Below are positions 23,981 to 36,303 of a stretch of 64,000 nucleotides of DNA, piece after piece. The position numbers were made by a program, and so were the translations under genes. Every line of letters begins with the position of its first letter. The first letter of the stretch is position 1. The notes beneath the pieces were generated by a model that was given only the letters and a program-made list of their open reading frames with translations, had not been told where the DNA came from and searched no databases. The DNA lies in assembly GCA_037693485.1 (NCBI GenBank), contig CM075353.1:60692501-60756500 (forward strand), read 5' to 3'. Origin of the DNA: Kitagawia praeruptora. Its lineage: Eukaryota; Streptophyta; Magnoliopsida; Apiales; Apiaceae.

Positions 23981-23992
23981 TTGGTATCAGAG
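23981..23992 (+). other. primer-binding site of the 13.1 kb element
   Basis: TTGGTATCAGAG two bases after the LTR end at 23978, matching the initiator Met tRNA type; it fixes the LTR boundary. Confidence 0.85.
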
Positions 23993-26900
23993 AGACATGT
24001 TATGGTCACTGAAACAAGTTAGGATGATTAAGTGTACGTATTTAAGTGGGACGTTAGATAGAACGATTTAGGATAAGATTCGCCTTAGGTTATTAGGACA
24101 ACGATCGCGACGTTAGTTAGTATTTCAACATATCGCGCGAGCCAGAATTCGATTCATTCGAAGGTACGACTTTGGACGAGGCAGTTGATTCGGTGCCACC
24201 TACGTTAAATAGACGACCGGAGTTACCAGCTTGGAGGATGCTACGTGTAGACCTTCGTGTATGTTCTAGAATTTCCTTTGTGACTTTAGTTACCCCGTGA
24301 ACGACATAGAAAGTGAGAAAGGACGGTAAACAAGATGCGAAATGTGATTTATGGCATGTGATGGAGTAAGGACATGGTTATTAATTACTAGCTGTTGATT
24401 TCATTTAATTTATGGATTAAGGAGATTTAACCTTTCTTTCTGTTTCTTCTTATCTTGATAATACCCCATCACCTCTGATAATCAACTATATTTCAATTGA
24501 TGACGAAATTTTCAAATTCATTTAAACACATTTCTATTTTTCAGAGATACCTCTATTTTCCAGGGGATCACTTGATTTAACATGATGCATATAATTATTG
24601 AGACCCTTGAATTCTTTCTAATTTCCCCGAATAATTGTTATTCCTTATTCAACATTGTATATCTATAAACTTTTTGAAACTTTTGAATTCTTTTTGTTTC
24701 TCTTTGAATACTTAACCTTATTTATTCTGACTAGGATGAACAACCCTATGTATATAGGGGATTCAGGGACATCTATCTATGTGATAGAAGTCTGGTGGGA
24801 CGCCACTAATTGTGTTTGTCATGAAAGTATAAAAGGCTGGCCCCCTTCTTGTGCTATGGCGGTTGACCTAAGTGACAAATGCAACCTGAAATTAGTTCAA
24901 TGATCATATTGATCTCTCAGTTAAATTCTTTTAAACAAAACTCATCTTATATTATTACATGTTGATGCTTGTCCATTCTTTTGATCCTTTTTGTTATAAA
25001 ACCTTGTGATTTCTAAAAGTTATCAATGATTGAGAGCAGTAAAGATGGAGACGATGAAATTTGAGTGGTGTAGGCTAAATTTATGTCGAATAAAAATTTG
25101 GATGAGCAGGTTTGAGAATTGAGGTTAAAGCAGAGAATGAATATCAAGATAGATTACTTATTGGATTTACAACACACGTACCAGAATAGATAATACGGGA
25201 AAGCTAAGTTTGGATAAAGAATAGATAACAAGGACACAAGATAATTGTTGCGGTTAAAGTTAAAAGTAGAGTGAGGATGAATATAGTTGGTATGTGATAA
25301 TTATGCTGGGGAAAGATGATGGAGGAACACCCGTTTGTGGAATATTTCACTTTGAAGATGGAAGCAGGAATTTTATGAGATTTTAGATTAAAAGAGATTT
25401 GACAAGACGGAATGAGACGGTAGGAAAAAGGAAGATAGAGAATCAGGAACTTGCAGGAATTGTGTTAGTAGAGGATGTGAGATTTGGTCGGAAAGGAATG
25501 TAAGTTCTAGGAGGTTTTGAAAGCCAAGATAACGAGGCAAGATATCTACTCATAGGGTATAAATTAATGAGACCAGCAGGACTTCCATTATCGGAACATA
25601 AGATTGCGGAAACAAGCGTACTTTAATTATGTCAAGACTGCTGGGGGAAAGCTGTAAGTATAAGCAGAAGGAATGGTATGATAAGAAGAGATAGAATTAG
25701 AAGTTAGAAGTTTATGTGATTTTAAGAATCAGGATATATGGTGGCAGTTAAGAGAATAAGGTATGATTTTAGGATCGAATCGATTAATCGAGTACGAGGT
25801 GTAACAAAGATTGTAAGAATGAGTAAATGAAGTTATGATTTCCAAGAAATGCAGAAGTTGTGTTCTGAGGCCACAAGTGGACAAAGGAGTTTAACGGTCA
25901 CGCAAACCAAGAGGTTGTTACGTCAAGTGTACAATGATTATTTTGCACATATGAGAAATACTAGTAAGGAGGCGGTTAGAGTGGAGCAGATCCCAATGTT
26001 AAATTTATCAGATGCATATATGAATGAATTAAAATGATTTTTCCCAGACAAGGATATAAAGTCAATTAAATATTTACTACTAGATTGGTGATCAGCTTCA
26101 AGGAGTCAAGATTGGATGACATTTCAAGAAGTTCAAGGACATAAGAAGAGCATATATACGATTTCTAAGTACGAGCTTTGCAAATTGAAAGAACTATGAT
26201 TTTCAAAAAAATGACGAAAGGGTCGAAGAGAATGTCATGATGACGAAGCGGTAATGAATCGGAAAAGGACTAAAATGCAAGTAAAGATCGAAAGTTTTGT
26301 AGGACCAGCTAGGAATTATCGAAGGTTGTCAAAGGTTTTACTAAGACTACTACAGCAGTAGACACGCTTACCAAGAAGGAAATGGATAAGGCAACGTGAA
26401 GAAAGCTTTCAGAAGCCAACGAAGAGATTTAGAACTGCTCCAGTGCTAGGGCAACCAGACGAATGAGGAAGGATCAAATGTGCTTACAATGCTCAAGAAA
26501 ATGTTCAAAGAATGTGGAACGTTATAGATATATGATTTAAAGGACTAGATTATTGTGAATGAATTGTTAGAGGAAAGTAGGAAGTACCAAGCGAAGTTAA
26601 CAGAAGCAGAAGGTGAAGTTGATGAATGTAGAAGAATGAAATAGTTCAAGAAAATGAGTTCTTGATGTATATGGGAGTTATAATGTGTAGAGGTTAAGTT
26701 TTGACAATTTGTATGATATTTAGAGTAATGGTTCGGAAGACAAGTTTTGATATTAGGGGATATTAGAGTTGGAGCTCAATTGGGTTGAAAGTTTGATTTT
26801 GAATGGTATTGAGGGGCAGTGACCCTGGGATAGTTGTATTGGGAATAAGATATATACGTTGCAAGATAAATGGTTATTAGTTTCGAAAAGGTTACCCAGT

Positions 26901-27519
26901 AAAACAATGGGATTGAGGATAGATAGAGGTTTCCTAGTTATTCCCTCCTCGAGTAAAATTGTACGTGAAAGGGGAGTAAGAATGATTGGGGGATTTCTTG
27001 ATATTCTTTTTCTCAAAATTTTATCTGGGGAAATCTGAATTATGAGTAAGAGCGTGGAAGTGGTATCAATTGTTTTAGTCGCGTAAAATTTCATTCTAAA
27101 GATTTAATTATTTATCTGTTTACTGCAAGTCAAGGAAGATTTCTTCGCTTATGTGTTTATTGCGAGTCAGGGCAGGTTTTGTTTTAGTATTGTTTATGAA
27201 TGCGTTCTTTATGGATGATTGGGTTAGTAATTGAGGTACTTTCATACAGCGCATAGTCCATTATAAGAATAGGTCATGTCCGATTTCGGTAGAAAAGAAT
27301 CGTCACGTGCGAGTGATAAGTATCTAAAAGTAACGGGACATGCAAACCAAAGGATTAAGTTTATGTTAGGAATTCGAAGGCCTACAGGATGAGCCTATCG
27401 ATATGCGAATTGATATAAAGGAATGCTAATGTGGAAGAGATGACATGGAAATTGAAAGAGAAATGTTGAGTAGTATTGTCATTACGTTTTCTTAAGAATG
27501 ATTCTGAGGACAGAATCCT
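23993..27519 (+). pseudogene. degenerate internal region (gag-pol remnants)
   Basis: No long frame survives. Faint Tekay pol signals appear in the right order: TVTQTKRLLRQ and VRVEQIPML (25849-26037, PR-RT linker), a GPARNYRRL stretch at about 26308 resembling FIGLAGYYRQF, SFQKPTKRFRTAPVLGQPDE at about 26400-26460 (RT-RNase H connection), and a chromodomain-like tail before the PPT. Most of RT and integrase is deleted or unreadable. The 24655-24903 frame (82 codons) has no recognisable content and lies in AT-rich sequence. Confidence 0.65.
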
Positions 27520-27535
27520 TTTAAGGGGGGAAGGA
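27520..27535 (+). other. polypurine tract of the 13.1 kb element
   Basis: TTAAGGGGGGAAGGA directly before the 3' LTR start; the plus-strand priming site. Confidence 0.8.
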
Positions 27536-30500
27536 TATAACGCCTTAGAAAATTCGTGATTATAAATATTATTATTTAATATTAAATGTGGATTATATGG
27601 TATGAATTTTTTTTTATTTTTTTAGAAGGTTAAATATACGTGACATCATGTTTACATGCTTATTTGATGATGTATATGTGAAATGTGAGTCCGTGTATTT
27701 TTATTTGAATTTTATGATTTAAATTATATTCAAATCATGTATTATTGATCTTCTGAGAATTTTATAAAATCATCGGAGTTACTAAAAAAAAATCATAAAA
27801 TTCTATGTAATATTATCTTTGAATATTTATTTAGTTTTTAAAATTAGTGGGAGAATTAATTTGGGTGTTTATGTATTTTAAAATGATTATGGTAATTAAA
27901 ATATCAAAAACTTGTAAAATCCATATTTAATTCATTTTTATCGTAGAAATATTTTAAAAATACGAGGATGTTTGTAATTTCATAAACTTTATTTTAGAAT
28001 TTTTAATTTAATTTTAAATTTTCACTCATTTCCCAATTAATGTCGATTTTAGAAATGCTTTAAATTGTTAGAATTGTGGATTTTTCAACATAGTGATATT
28101 AAAATATAGCCCTGCTATTTTAGTTATACACCCAGAAGCCTCCAGAGTCTTCTCGGTGTTCTTCAACTAATCTCTCGAGTTCTCTAATCTCTCTCAATCT
28201 CTCTAGTCTCACAATCTCTCACGCCTTTCTTTTTCTTTCCCGATTAATTTCCCTCGCTTCACCCTCTCTTCTTCTCTCGAGTTCGTTTCTCCCCTTCCTC
28301 TGTTCGCTCATCTGTTCTCTGTGTTTGTGGGTGGATTGTGCCGCCGGTTGTGCGTGTTTTGGCCGTCGGGTGTGTGGGTTTTCTATCGCCTTGTGTTGTG
28401 TTCGAGCTGGGTATGTGTATACATATCTGATGTGTGTGTGTGTATGTATTTCATCGAGCGTGGATGTTAGCTGCAGTGTGTGGGTTGAAACTTTGTGTCG
28501 AGAATTGGGGGTTCTTGCTGTTATGATTCGACTGTGATGTTGTAGTGTTTGTATGCTGCTACGTTTGTATATTGCTTCGTATGTATATGCTGTGTGAGAT
28601 TTCTTGTTGTAAGGTTTCGAGAATTGGATGGCTGGAAAAAGGAGTTCAGTGACGAGGGTAATTGCAGGATGTGGGATATACAATGAGGGCACTAAAGGGG
28701 GCGTTGATGATCAGTTGGGGTTGTACGAAACAGTGATGGAAGGATGGAGAATTAAGAAGGGAAAAGGGTTGTGTAGCTGAGTGTATATTAGCTGATGTGC
28801 CTGTATACTTGGGTTGCCTAAATACGATTGTAGTCATGTGTATGTTTATAGGTCAAGTCGAACAGATGAGACAGGGGTGCAGGTCTGGTAGATAGAAATA
28901 TACATGCTATGCGTTTGTTTGTGGGATGTAAAGGAGAGGACAGCGGGCCGAGGGTTTGAGAAAGTAAAAAGGGAGGAAGGGAAATGGTAAACAGAGGAAT
29001 CATATTTGGATGTAATATAGTGTGTATGGAGGAAGTGATGTCGAGAGATAGGGGAGAAAGGAGAAGTGAAGGAAAAGAGTGAGGGAAAAGGAAAGAGCCG
29101 CGTGGTTTGTGTGTTGTGGGAATGTTAAGGCAGATAGAGAAGTGGGGTGTCCGAGAATGTGTGTTTTGGGGTTCTCGGCAGTGGTGGTGATTTAGGGCAA
29201 GCAAGAGAGTATGATCGAGAGACTGTGCAGGGGATGAGTATGTCCGTGTTTAGTGTCTGTTCGTGAGGGTGTATATGTGAATGTGGTTACGGTTGTGGGT
29301 GCTAAGCCTTGATGTTGGTTGATGGTTCGTGTTTATGTGTATAACATATATTCGAAGTGATGATTTATATGATTGTTAGTGCTAGTGGATTGTTATATGT
29401 TAATTAGTTCATTGTAAAGACTTGATTTCTGGTTATCAGTTGCATAATTAAATTATGATATTAGAAATATACACGTTGATTCTATGTGATGATGTGAAGT
29501 ACATGATTCAGTTTTAGATTATTAATCAATATGGTGATAGTAATTCGATTGTAATAGATTACTAAGTGCTCTTAGTAGCTTTTGATAATTCATAAGTTAA
29601 TAAGATGAGTATAGAATGTTAGTCTGAGTTAGAAAATGAATAAAACTTAATATGAGTTTTGTCAATGACCAGTGATGCAATTGTATTGATAGTGTAGGGT
29701 AAACTGTGAGTTGTAAATATAAGGTGGAGTTAGTAATTGATTATGAGATTGTTTGAATGATGATGGTGTATGTTTATAATAAAGTTATTTTGTAATTTGT
29801 TTAGTAAATTGATAACAAGTATTTGAATATAGAAATGATATAAGTGATAACAAGCATAAGTGTAAATTATTATTACGTGCCAAGCGCTTGTATGATTTGG
29901 TAATTGTATGTTACTATTTCGAGAATATGATTTGTATAAGCTATATGTGATAAGTTGTAAAGCGTATAGGACACGTTTGGGTAGAGTAGAATTAGACGAT
30001 TACAGTTTGAAGCGTACTGAAGTAGTACTTTATCGTGTATAGGTACGAATTGGAGGCCGGCTAAGAACCAACACAAGCATAAAAGGGATAAATTGGAGAA
30101 GAAAGATAAGCTCGGAGTAGACGAGTGTGCTCATGTTGAGGCTGACAAATTATGGAAAGATACAGTTGTGTGAGCGAAGAAAGGTCAATTTATAAAGAAG
30201 GAGAGGTAGAATGTAAAGTGAATGACGAATCAATGTGATGAAAATGGAAACTGCATGTATTGAGGCAAGTATACTATCCCTCACTTATCGTTCAAGTGAT
30301 GTGAACCTTCCTGTTTTATTTATATATTCTTTCGAATCCTTTCTTGCAAGCATTATACCCTTCATATTTATTTGAATGATATGAACCTGTCCTTATTAAT
30401 TGTGAAGTTTTCTTTCAAATCATTTCGCGAGGGTCTATACCCCTTACTTTTGTTTCAAGTGGTATTTTCTCTCAACTAGTATTCAAAAGTTTATTCTCAA

Positions 30501-32328
30501 ACTATTTTACCATTGTTGATTCTCTCCACCTATTGTTCAGGTGTTGATTCTTTTATAATTATTCTAGATAATAATTATTTTTAAATAATTATTCCAAATC
30601 TTCATTAATGTTTCAATACTTGATATTTTATCGAATTCCTCAATACCTATCGTTCAGGTGTTGACTCTTTTAAGATTATTTTATATAAATATTCCTCAGT
30701 TTTATCAATATTCTATTTCGTGGTATTTTACCGGATTCCCCAGTCGTGTACTATTTTATCTTCTTAAAAAATTATTTAAGTGATATTTTTTTAACAGAGG
30801 GAATCCAAGAATCTAAGACTTTATAAAAATCTTTTAATGTAATTCCTGAGTATGATTTATGATTTTTCTCAATAAATATTCTTCCAAGGAATGTTTTCTT
30901 CAAACTAATTTGACATTGATCATCCGGTGATTATTTTTACAAGTAGACTTCTAAACTGTTTTACTCGCTTATATTGATTTGAACCTTTCCGTGTGTTGGA
31001 AACTTAATTAGATGTTTAGCACTTAATGATAATCGTTGTCTTGTAGTCTCAATTATTGTTGATTATATTGCAAATGTTCCCTCCACTTCTTAATTAAGAA
31101 AAAAAAAACTTTCTTTAAATATCATGAAAGATGTGATCTATCATCCAAATTATTCTATTGAAATTGTCGAGATCTGTTGTTGATATTATTTATTCATTTA
31201 CCCCTGGTTAATGTATTGTACTTGTCGATACTTTTGAGATTATCGTTCTTTATTTATTACCCCCTTTATCGTGTCGAACTTGTCGACACCTGTTGATCTT
31301 GAATTTATTATTAATTCTTAGATCATGGATTGTTGCTTTGGAACGTAAGTTTCCAGTTGATTGATGTGTTAAGGGTTGTCGATTGTTCCGACCCCTAGTG
31401 CAGTTGGGTTAGAATTGGAATGTTTTTTTTGATGTCCCTTCGGGGAGACCATATTATGGTCAACGGATGTCCCTTCGGGGAGACCAGTAATGGTCAGATG
31501 TTGAGGCCAATGTGTGCCGTGGATCCACTTAGAGGGACTTTGCTGTGTGCATTGTCCGGGGTTAGTGCGAGCCTGATCAGCCGCCTAATTCCAAATGTTT
31601 TTAAAATAAAAATAAAAATCCAATTCTAATCTATACATTGAGATTGAGTTGTTTTGATACCTGATTCCCTTGAAGCTTATTTCAATTAGTCTTGCTATCA
31701 GAACTTTTATTAGTTCTTATTGTGATACACCTCATTCCAGTGAAGCAATGTTCGTTCCTCGTGATAATAAAGATATTTGACTTAGTTGATACTTTTCGAA
31801 GCATATGATAATTCTTTCTGATTTTTAGAACTTATAATTGTTGTTGATATTGCTATCACTATATATACTTGCTGAGCGTTCTTTGGCTCACTCTTGCTTT
31901 GTTTTACCTTCCCTTTCAGTTAGGGTTAAAGAGTTGGATACATGCGCATTATAATTCAAATGAGAGCGATGGTGCATTTTTTTCAAAGGTTAGTTACAGA
32001 GCCAGCACGGGCATATACTATTTAGATTGCGCTGCAAATTAGATGGTATAGAAATCTTGTATTCGGAGCAGAAATAGAAGTTGTAATAATTTGTATAATT
32101 TAGATTTTTGTTTCATACCATAACCTGGAATTGATCCTCGGTGAGGAATCGTTGGTGTATTAAGTTATATTTATAATTGTTAATTGAAATTTGGTTTGGG
32201 TTGAAATACAGGTGGATAGTCCGATTTACGAATACTTCATGCTGAAATTTTCTAAAATTCCCCTGTATCAAAGTCTATTTTATTATAAAAAAAATATATT
32301 TTCAGTATTGGGAAGTCGGGGCGTTACA
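27536..32328 (+). repeat. 3' LTR of the 13.1 kb element
   Basis: 4793 bp, starts TATAACGCCTTAG and ends GGCGTTACA, followed by the GCTAT duplication. The tandem TCCCTTCGGGGA hairpins recur at 31435-31446 and 31470-31481. Few differences from the 5' LTR imply a recent insertion. Confidence 0.9.
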
Positions 32329-32333
32329 GCTAT

Positions 32334-33375
32334 GGACTTTGTAGTAGGTTTACCAAGGACCAAAGCAAATCATGACGCCATATGGGTCATTATAGACCGA
32401 CTAACGAAGTCAGCTCACTTTCTTCCGATCAACGAAAGGTATACGGTCGATAGGCTAGTAGATATCTACCTCAAAGAGATAGTGACGCGACATGGAGTCC
32501 CAGTCGCCATAGTATCCGACAGAGATCCCAGATTTAACTCCAGGTTTTGGAGGAGCTTTCAAGAATGTGTAGGGACCAGGCTAAACATGAGTACAACTTA
32601 CCATCCCCAGACAAACGGGCAAAGTGAAAGGACCATCCAGACACTAGAAGATATGTTGAGAGTCTATGCTATAGACTTTAAAGGAAATTTGGATGATCAC
32701 TTGCCATTGATTGAGTTTTCCTACAATAATAGTTTCCATTCAAGCATAGGGATGCTGCCTTACGAGGCCCTTTATGGAAGGAAATGCCGATCTCCCTTAT
32801 ATTGGGATGAAGTTGGAGAGCGAAAGATGCTCGAGCCTGAGATGGTCCAACGAACAAAAGATGCAGTGGATCTAATCAGAGGACGGCTGGTAGCAACCCA
32901 GGATCGACAAAAGAAATATGCCGACTTAGCTCGGAAAGGAAAAGAATATGAAGTGGGAGACCTAGTGTTCCTAAAGGTATCTCCTTGGAAGGGTTTAATG
33001 AGGTTTGGAAAGAAAGGAAAGCTGAGTCCTAGATATATTGGACCATTTGAGATCTTAAGACGTATTGGGGAGCTAGCTTATGAACTGGCATTACCTCCGA
33101 ACCTGCAGCAAGTACACAACGTGTTCCATGTATCAATGATGAGGAAGTATAACCCAGATGCCAAGCACATAGTGGAATATGAGCACGTGGACATGCAACC
33201 AGACTTGACCTATGTAGAGCAACCTGTGGAAATCATAGACAAAAAAGATCAAGTGCTCCGAAACAAGGTCATTAAGCTTGTCAGAGTTTTGTGGCAGAAC
33301 CACAACATAGAAGAATCAACCTGGGAGCTAGAAAGCGCAATGATGGAAAAGTACCCCCATTTGTTTTCAAACTGA
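32334..33375 (+). CDS. Tekay-like integrase core and chromodomain (fragment, open)
   Basis: Reading continues the integrase that was cut at 19187. The core has MDFVVGLPRTKANHDAIWVI, the first catalytic Asp in this stretch, SAHFLPINERY, IVSDRDPRFNSRFW with the second Asp, and TTYHPQTNGQSERTIQTLED with the catalytic Glu, so the DDE triad is visible. The GPY/F-type module (GPFEILRRIGELAYEL) and LQQVHNVFHVSMMRKY follow, then a chromodomain (YVEQPVEIIDKKDQVLRNK, LWQNHNIEESTWELE) ending EKYPHLFSN. It has no stops over about 347 codons. Chromodomains target integration to particular chromatin. The open frame back to 32191 is LTR sequence, not protein. Confidence 0.9.
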
Positions 33376-33395
33376 TTCCGGGACGGAATCCTTTT

Positions 33396-33408
33396 AAGGA
33401 GGGGAGAC
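33396..33408 (+). other. polypurine tract of the Tekay-like element
   Basis: AAGGAGGGGAGAC directly before the 3' LTR, 20 bp after the integrase stop. Confidence 0.8.
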
Positions 33409-35884
33409 TGTAAGAACCTAGATTTTTGATAGAATTAAAACTTTTTATTATGTAATAATATAGGAGTGAATAGTGATTTCGGTGGAGATGAGAATATTAT
33501 TAGACGACGCTATATAGAAGTATTCAAAACGGAATTCTGAGTTCGTATTAGTGATCCAGGAGGAAATTAAGTGTATGTAAAAGCTGTCGGATTCAGAAAA
33601 ATAGCACTTTTATTTTCTCCGAGATTTTCCTGGACACTGCAAGACTTAAGTATTTATTAAAGTGATTTAAGGAATTTAAATTTGAAAAGTATTAAGTAAG
33701 ATGGAGAATGGTATTATAATTATTAAAAAGGTTTCCGGTAAAACCCTAACTAGAAACGAATGAGTTATTCCCTCGAACGATCAATGAATTAAGCAATAAA
33801 CGGACAAAGAATCAAGCAGAGGAAGCAAGATGCATGCATGTGCCATTAGAAAATATCTAGTAACTACTTAGTTACATAAGTAACTAGCATAGTTGGAGAT
33901 TAACTAGCACTTAGCAAAGATCAAACCACTAGTTACATGAAAACCATCCAATCTTCAATATTTGTCCTGACAAATGCATCATCTAATGCATCATCACTTT
34001 AATAAAGCTACTTTGGATGAGATATTATCCAATCAAACCACTTTATGCATTATTATCAAATTAACCAAGCAAAAGAACACAACTCTCTCCGTTATTCACT
34101 ACATTCGGCTTTTGCTTAATTCAAGGGGAGAAATCCCACTTCCAACCATTGTTTGATCTTGAAACTTTTATGGTGAGTCCTATAATTCATATAAATGATC
34201 TCCAAGAAATCTTAGCTTCAATCTCTTTTTTTTCCATTTTCAAATAAATCATTAAATAGGAGGGTGAATAGTGTTTTCATGAACTAATCTTGGATTTTCT
34301 TGTTTTCATGGTTGATCTTAGATATAAGGCTATCCAAGGACCATACCAAGCTTAGTAAGGCTAGATCATACTCCAAGGAAGGTATAACCACTTGAAACCC
34401 TAGACCTTACTTTGAGATTATGCTTGTTCTTGATGATTTTAGAGTAATATGTTCTTAATGATGTTATAAGCATGATTAGTTAAGTGGTTTGGTGATTTAA
34501 GTAGCATGATGATTATTATAGTGAAGCATGATATTCTTGGACTTTTTGAGATGAGAATCATGTATAAATGATGTATGGATGCCCGGTGTGGCTTGGTTTG
34601 ATTGTTGTGAATTTTAGAACGTTCGATTTATAGCCGTTATAATGCTGAAATTTCGTTAACCTTAAGAAAATGAATTTTACAGTAGATGTAACTCACTATT
34701 TAGCTTTGTGTTCTGCCATGATAGGATAGATCATGTTATAAGCTTCGTTTTGACATAAGGCTCGTGTTAACCGGACTTACGATTTAGGAGTTATGGTTAA
34801 AATCGTAAAAGTGATTCGAAACCGTTAACGAAAGTTCGTAACTGACATTGAACCCCGTTAATATTATTAAATCAGTGGCGAATCTTGATAATTAAATAAT
34901 AGAGATAAAAAGGAAGGTGTGGGAGAAGACCACATGTCAAATGGATTGTTTTCCGATTTTATAAAAATGCTCGAATCAATGTTAAACGCGAACGAACCAC
35001 TAAAAGCATACTTGATTATGACTTTGGTAAATAACTTAGAAAACGGGCGATAAAACTCGTAGTACAATCTTGGTTCGTAAATGATTGACTTTAGAACTTA
35101 TACGGCTTAAGTATGTATCAAGTGTGAGTATGATGACATGTCATAATAGCGAACAAATGTCGAATCGTATCGATGGTAAAAAGAGTTACACTAAGAGGGG
35201 TATAACGAGATAACTCGAAAATGTGTTTCGATTTAAGTAAAGTTTATACTTAACCTTTTTAAAAGGTGTCAAGCAATTAATCCCAAATGCCTTGGCTATT
35301 TATTCGTTTCACTCGCAACTTGGTTGCTATTGTTCATGGAATCTTGTGTACCCTCTCATCATTCGAGGGGTAAAGTGGTTGGAACAAGTTGGTATCCATG
35401 AACAAGCCTCGGCTTGGGAAATATTGGTGAATTTTCCTTTCCAACTAGATACGACTGCCTTATGGAGTCCTATCAACAAGTGTTATACTTGGGGAAAGGG
35501 GGACGAACTTTACATTCCAAAGTTATGGATGTTAATTGAACTAGGAGATGCGTAAGTGGTCGAGTGGCGCCGGTCCAGCAATGGCCCAACCGTTGGCCGG
35601 GGGGTTTCAGAGGGCGGGTGATCAGTCGGTACTTCCTTCTACATGTAGAGAACAAATGATGGGGAGCATGACATGCGACTGATCATCGTAGATGTTATGG
35701 CTCCTGGCGCGGCAAGCTCCCGTATTAGTTCATCATCCCAAAATTAGGGAATATTCTACAACATTACCATTGTGGACAGTGCTGAAAAGTGTTTGAACTG
35801 GAATTGCAGTATTCTTCCGGCAAGTTCCGCTATCAAAAAAAATTGATAATCTGACTTATCTTTGACATAGCAGATATTTCCACG

Positions 35885-35927
<43 letters not shown>

Positions 35928-36303
35928 TTGAGTTACCCTGTAACTTCATCCTTTATATTGATCTGGCACTATTTTCGTTAATGCATGGTATATGGTTTCA
36001 AAATATACTTTTGAACTGTCATAGATATCACTGTTCAGTTATATTATTGTTGGTGGGATATTGCTCACCCTTGCTTATTATTATGTCACAACAACAGCTA
36101 GGTCACATGGCTCGCGTAAGGCGTACTCGGCGCAAGCAGGTTACCCGACCCACAGGACTCCCCGCTGATATTGTTGTTGCCATTGCTGAGGTAGCATAGA
36201 TAGTTAGCTTTTGCTTCCAGTTTAATTATATGTATCAATAATATTAATCAACGGCAAGAACTTTAAACTTATGTTGTTACCCCTTTTGGGATTGTAATAA
36301 CTT

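Larger units (their letters stand above)
19188..32328 (+). mobile_element. 13.1 kb non-autonomous Tekay-related LTR element with 4.8 kb LTRs
   Basis: Two direct LTRs (19188-23978 and 27536-32328) enclose a 3.56 kb degenerate body. A 5-bp target duplication GCTAT flanks it (19183-19187 and 32329-32333), and the integrase reading frame of the host element rejoins exactly across it. The LTRs begin TATAACGCC and end GGCGTTACA, an inverted pair apart from the TA where TG is usual. The PBS is of the iMet type. The tail before the 3' LTR (GAATCCTTTTAAGGGGGGAA) closely resembles that of the host Tekay-like element, so it is of the same lineage. No usable gag or pol is left inside. Confidence 0.9.

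Noticed and set aside
32191..32333. N-terminal extension of the integrase frame
   Set aside because: These bases belong to the 3' LTR of the inserted element; the frame is open by chance. True integrase reading starts at the duplication.
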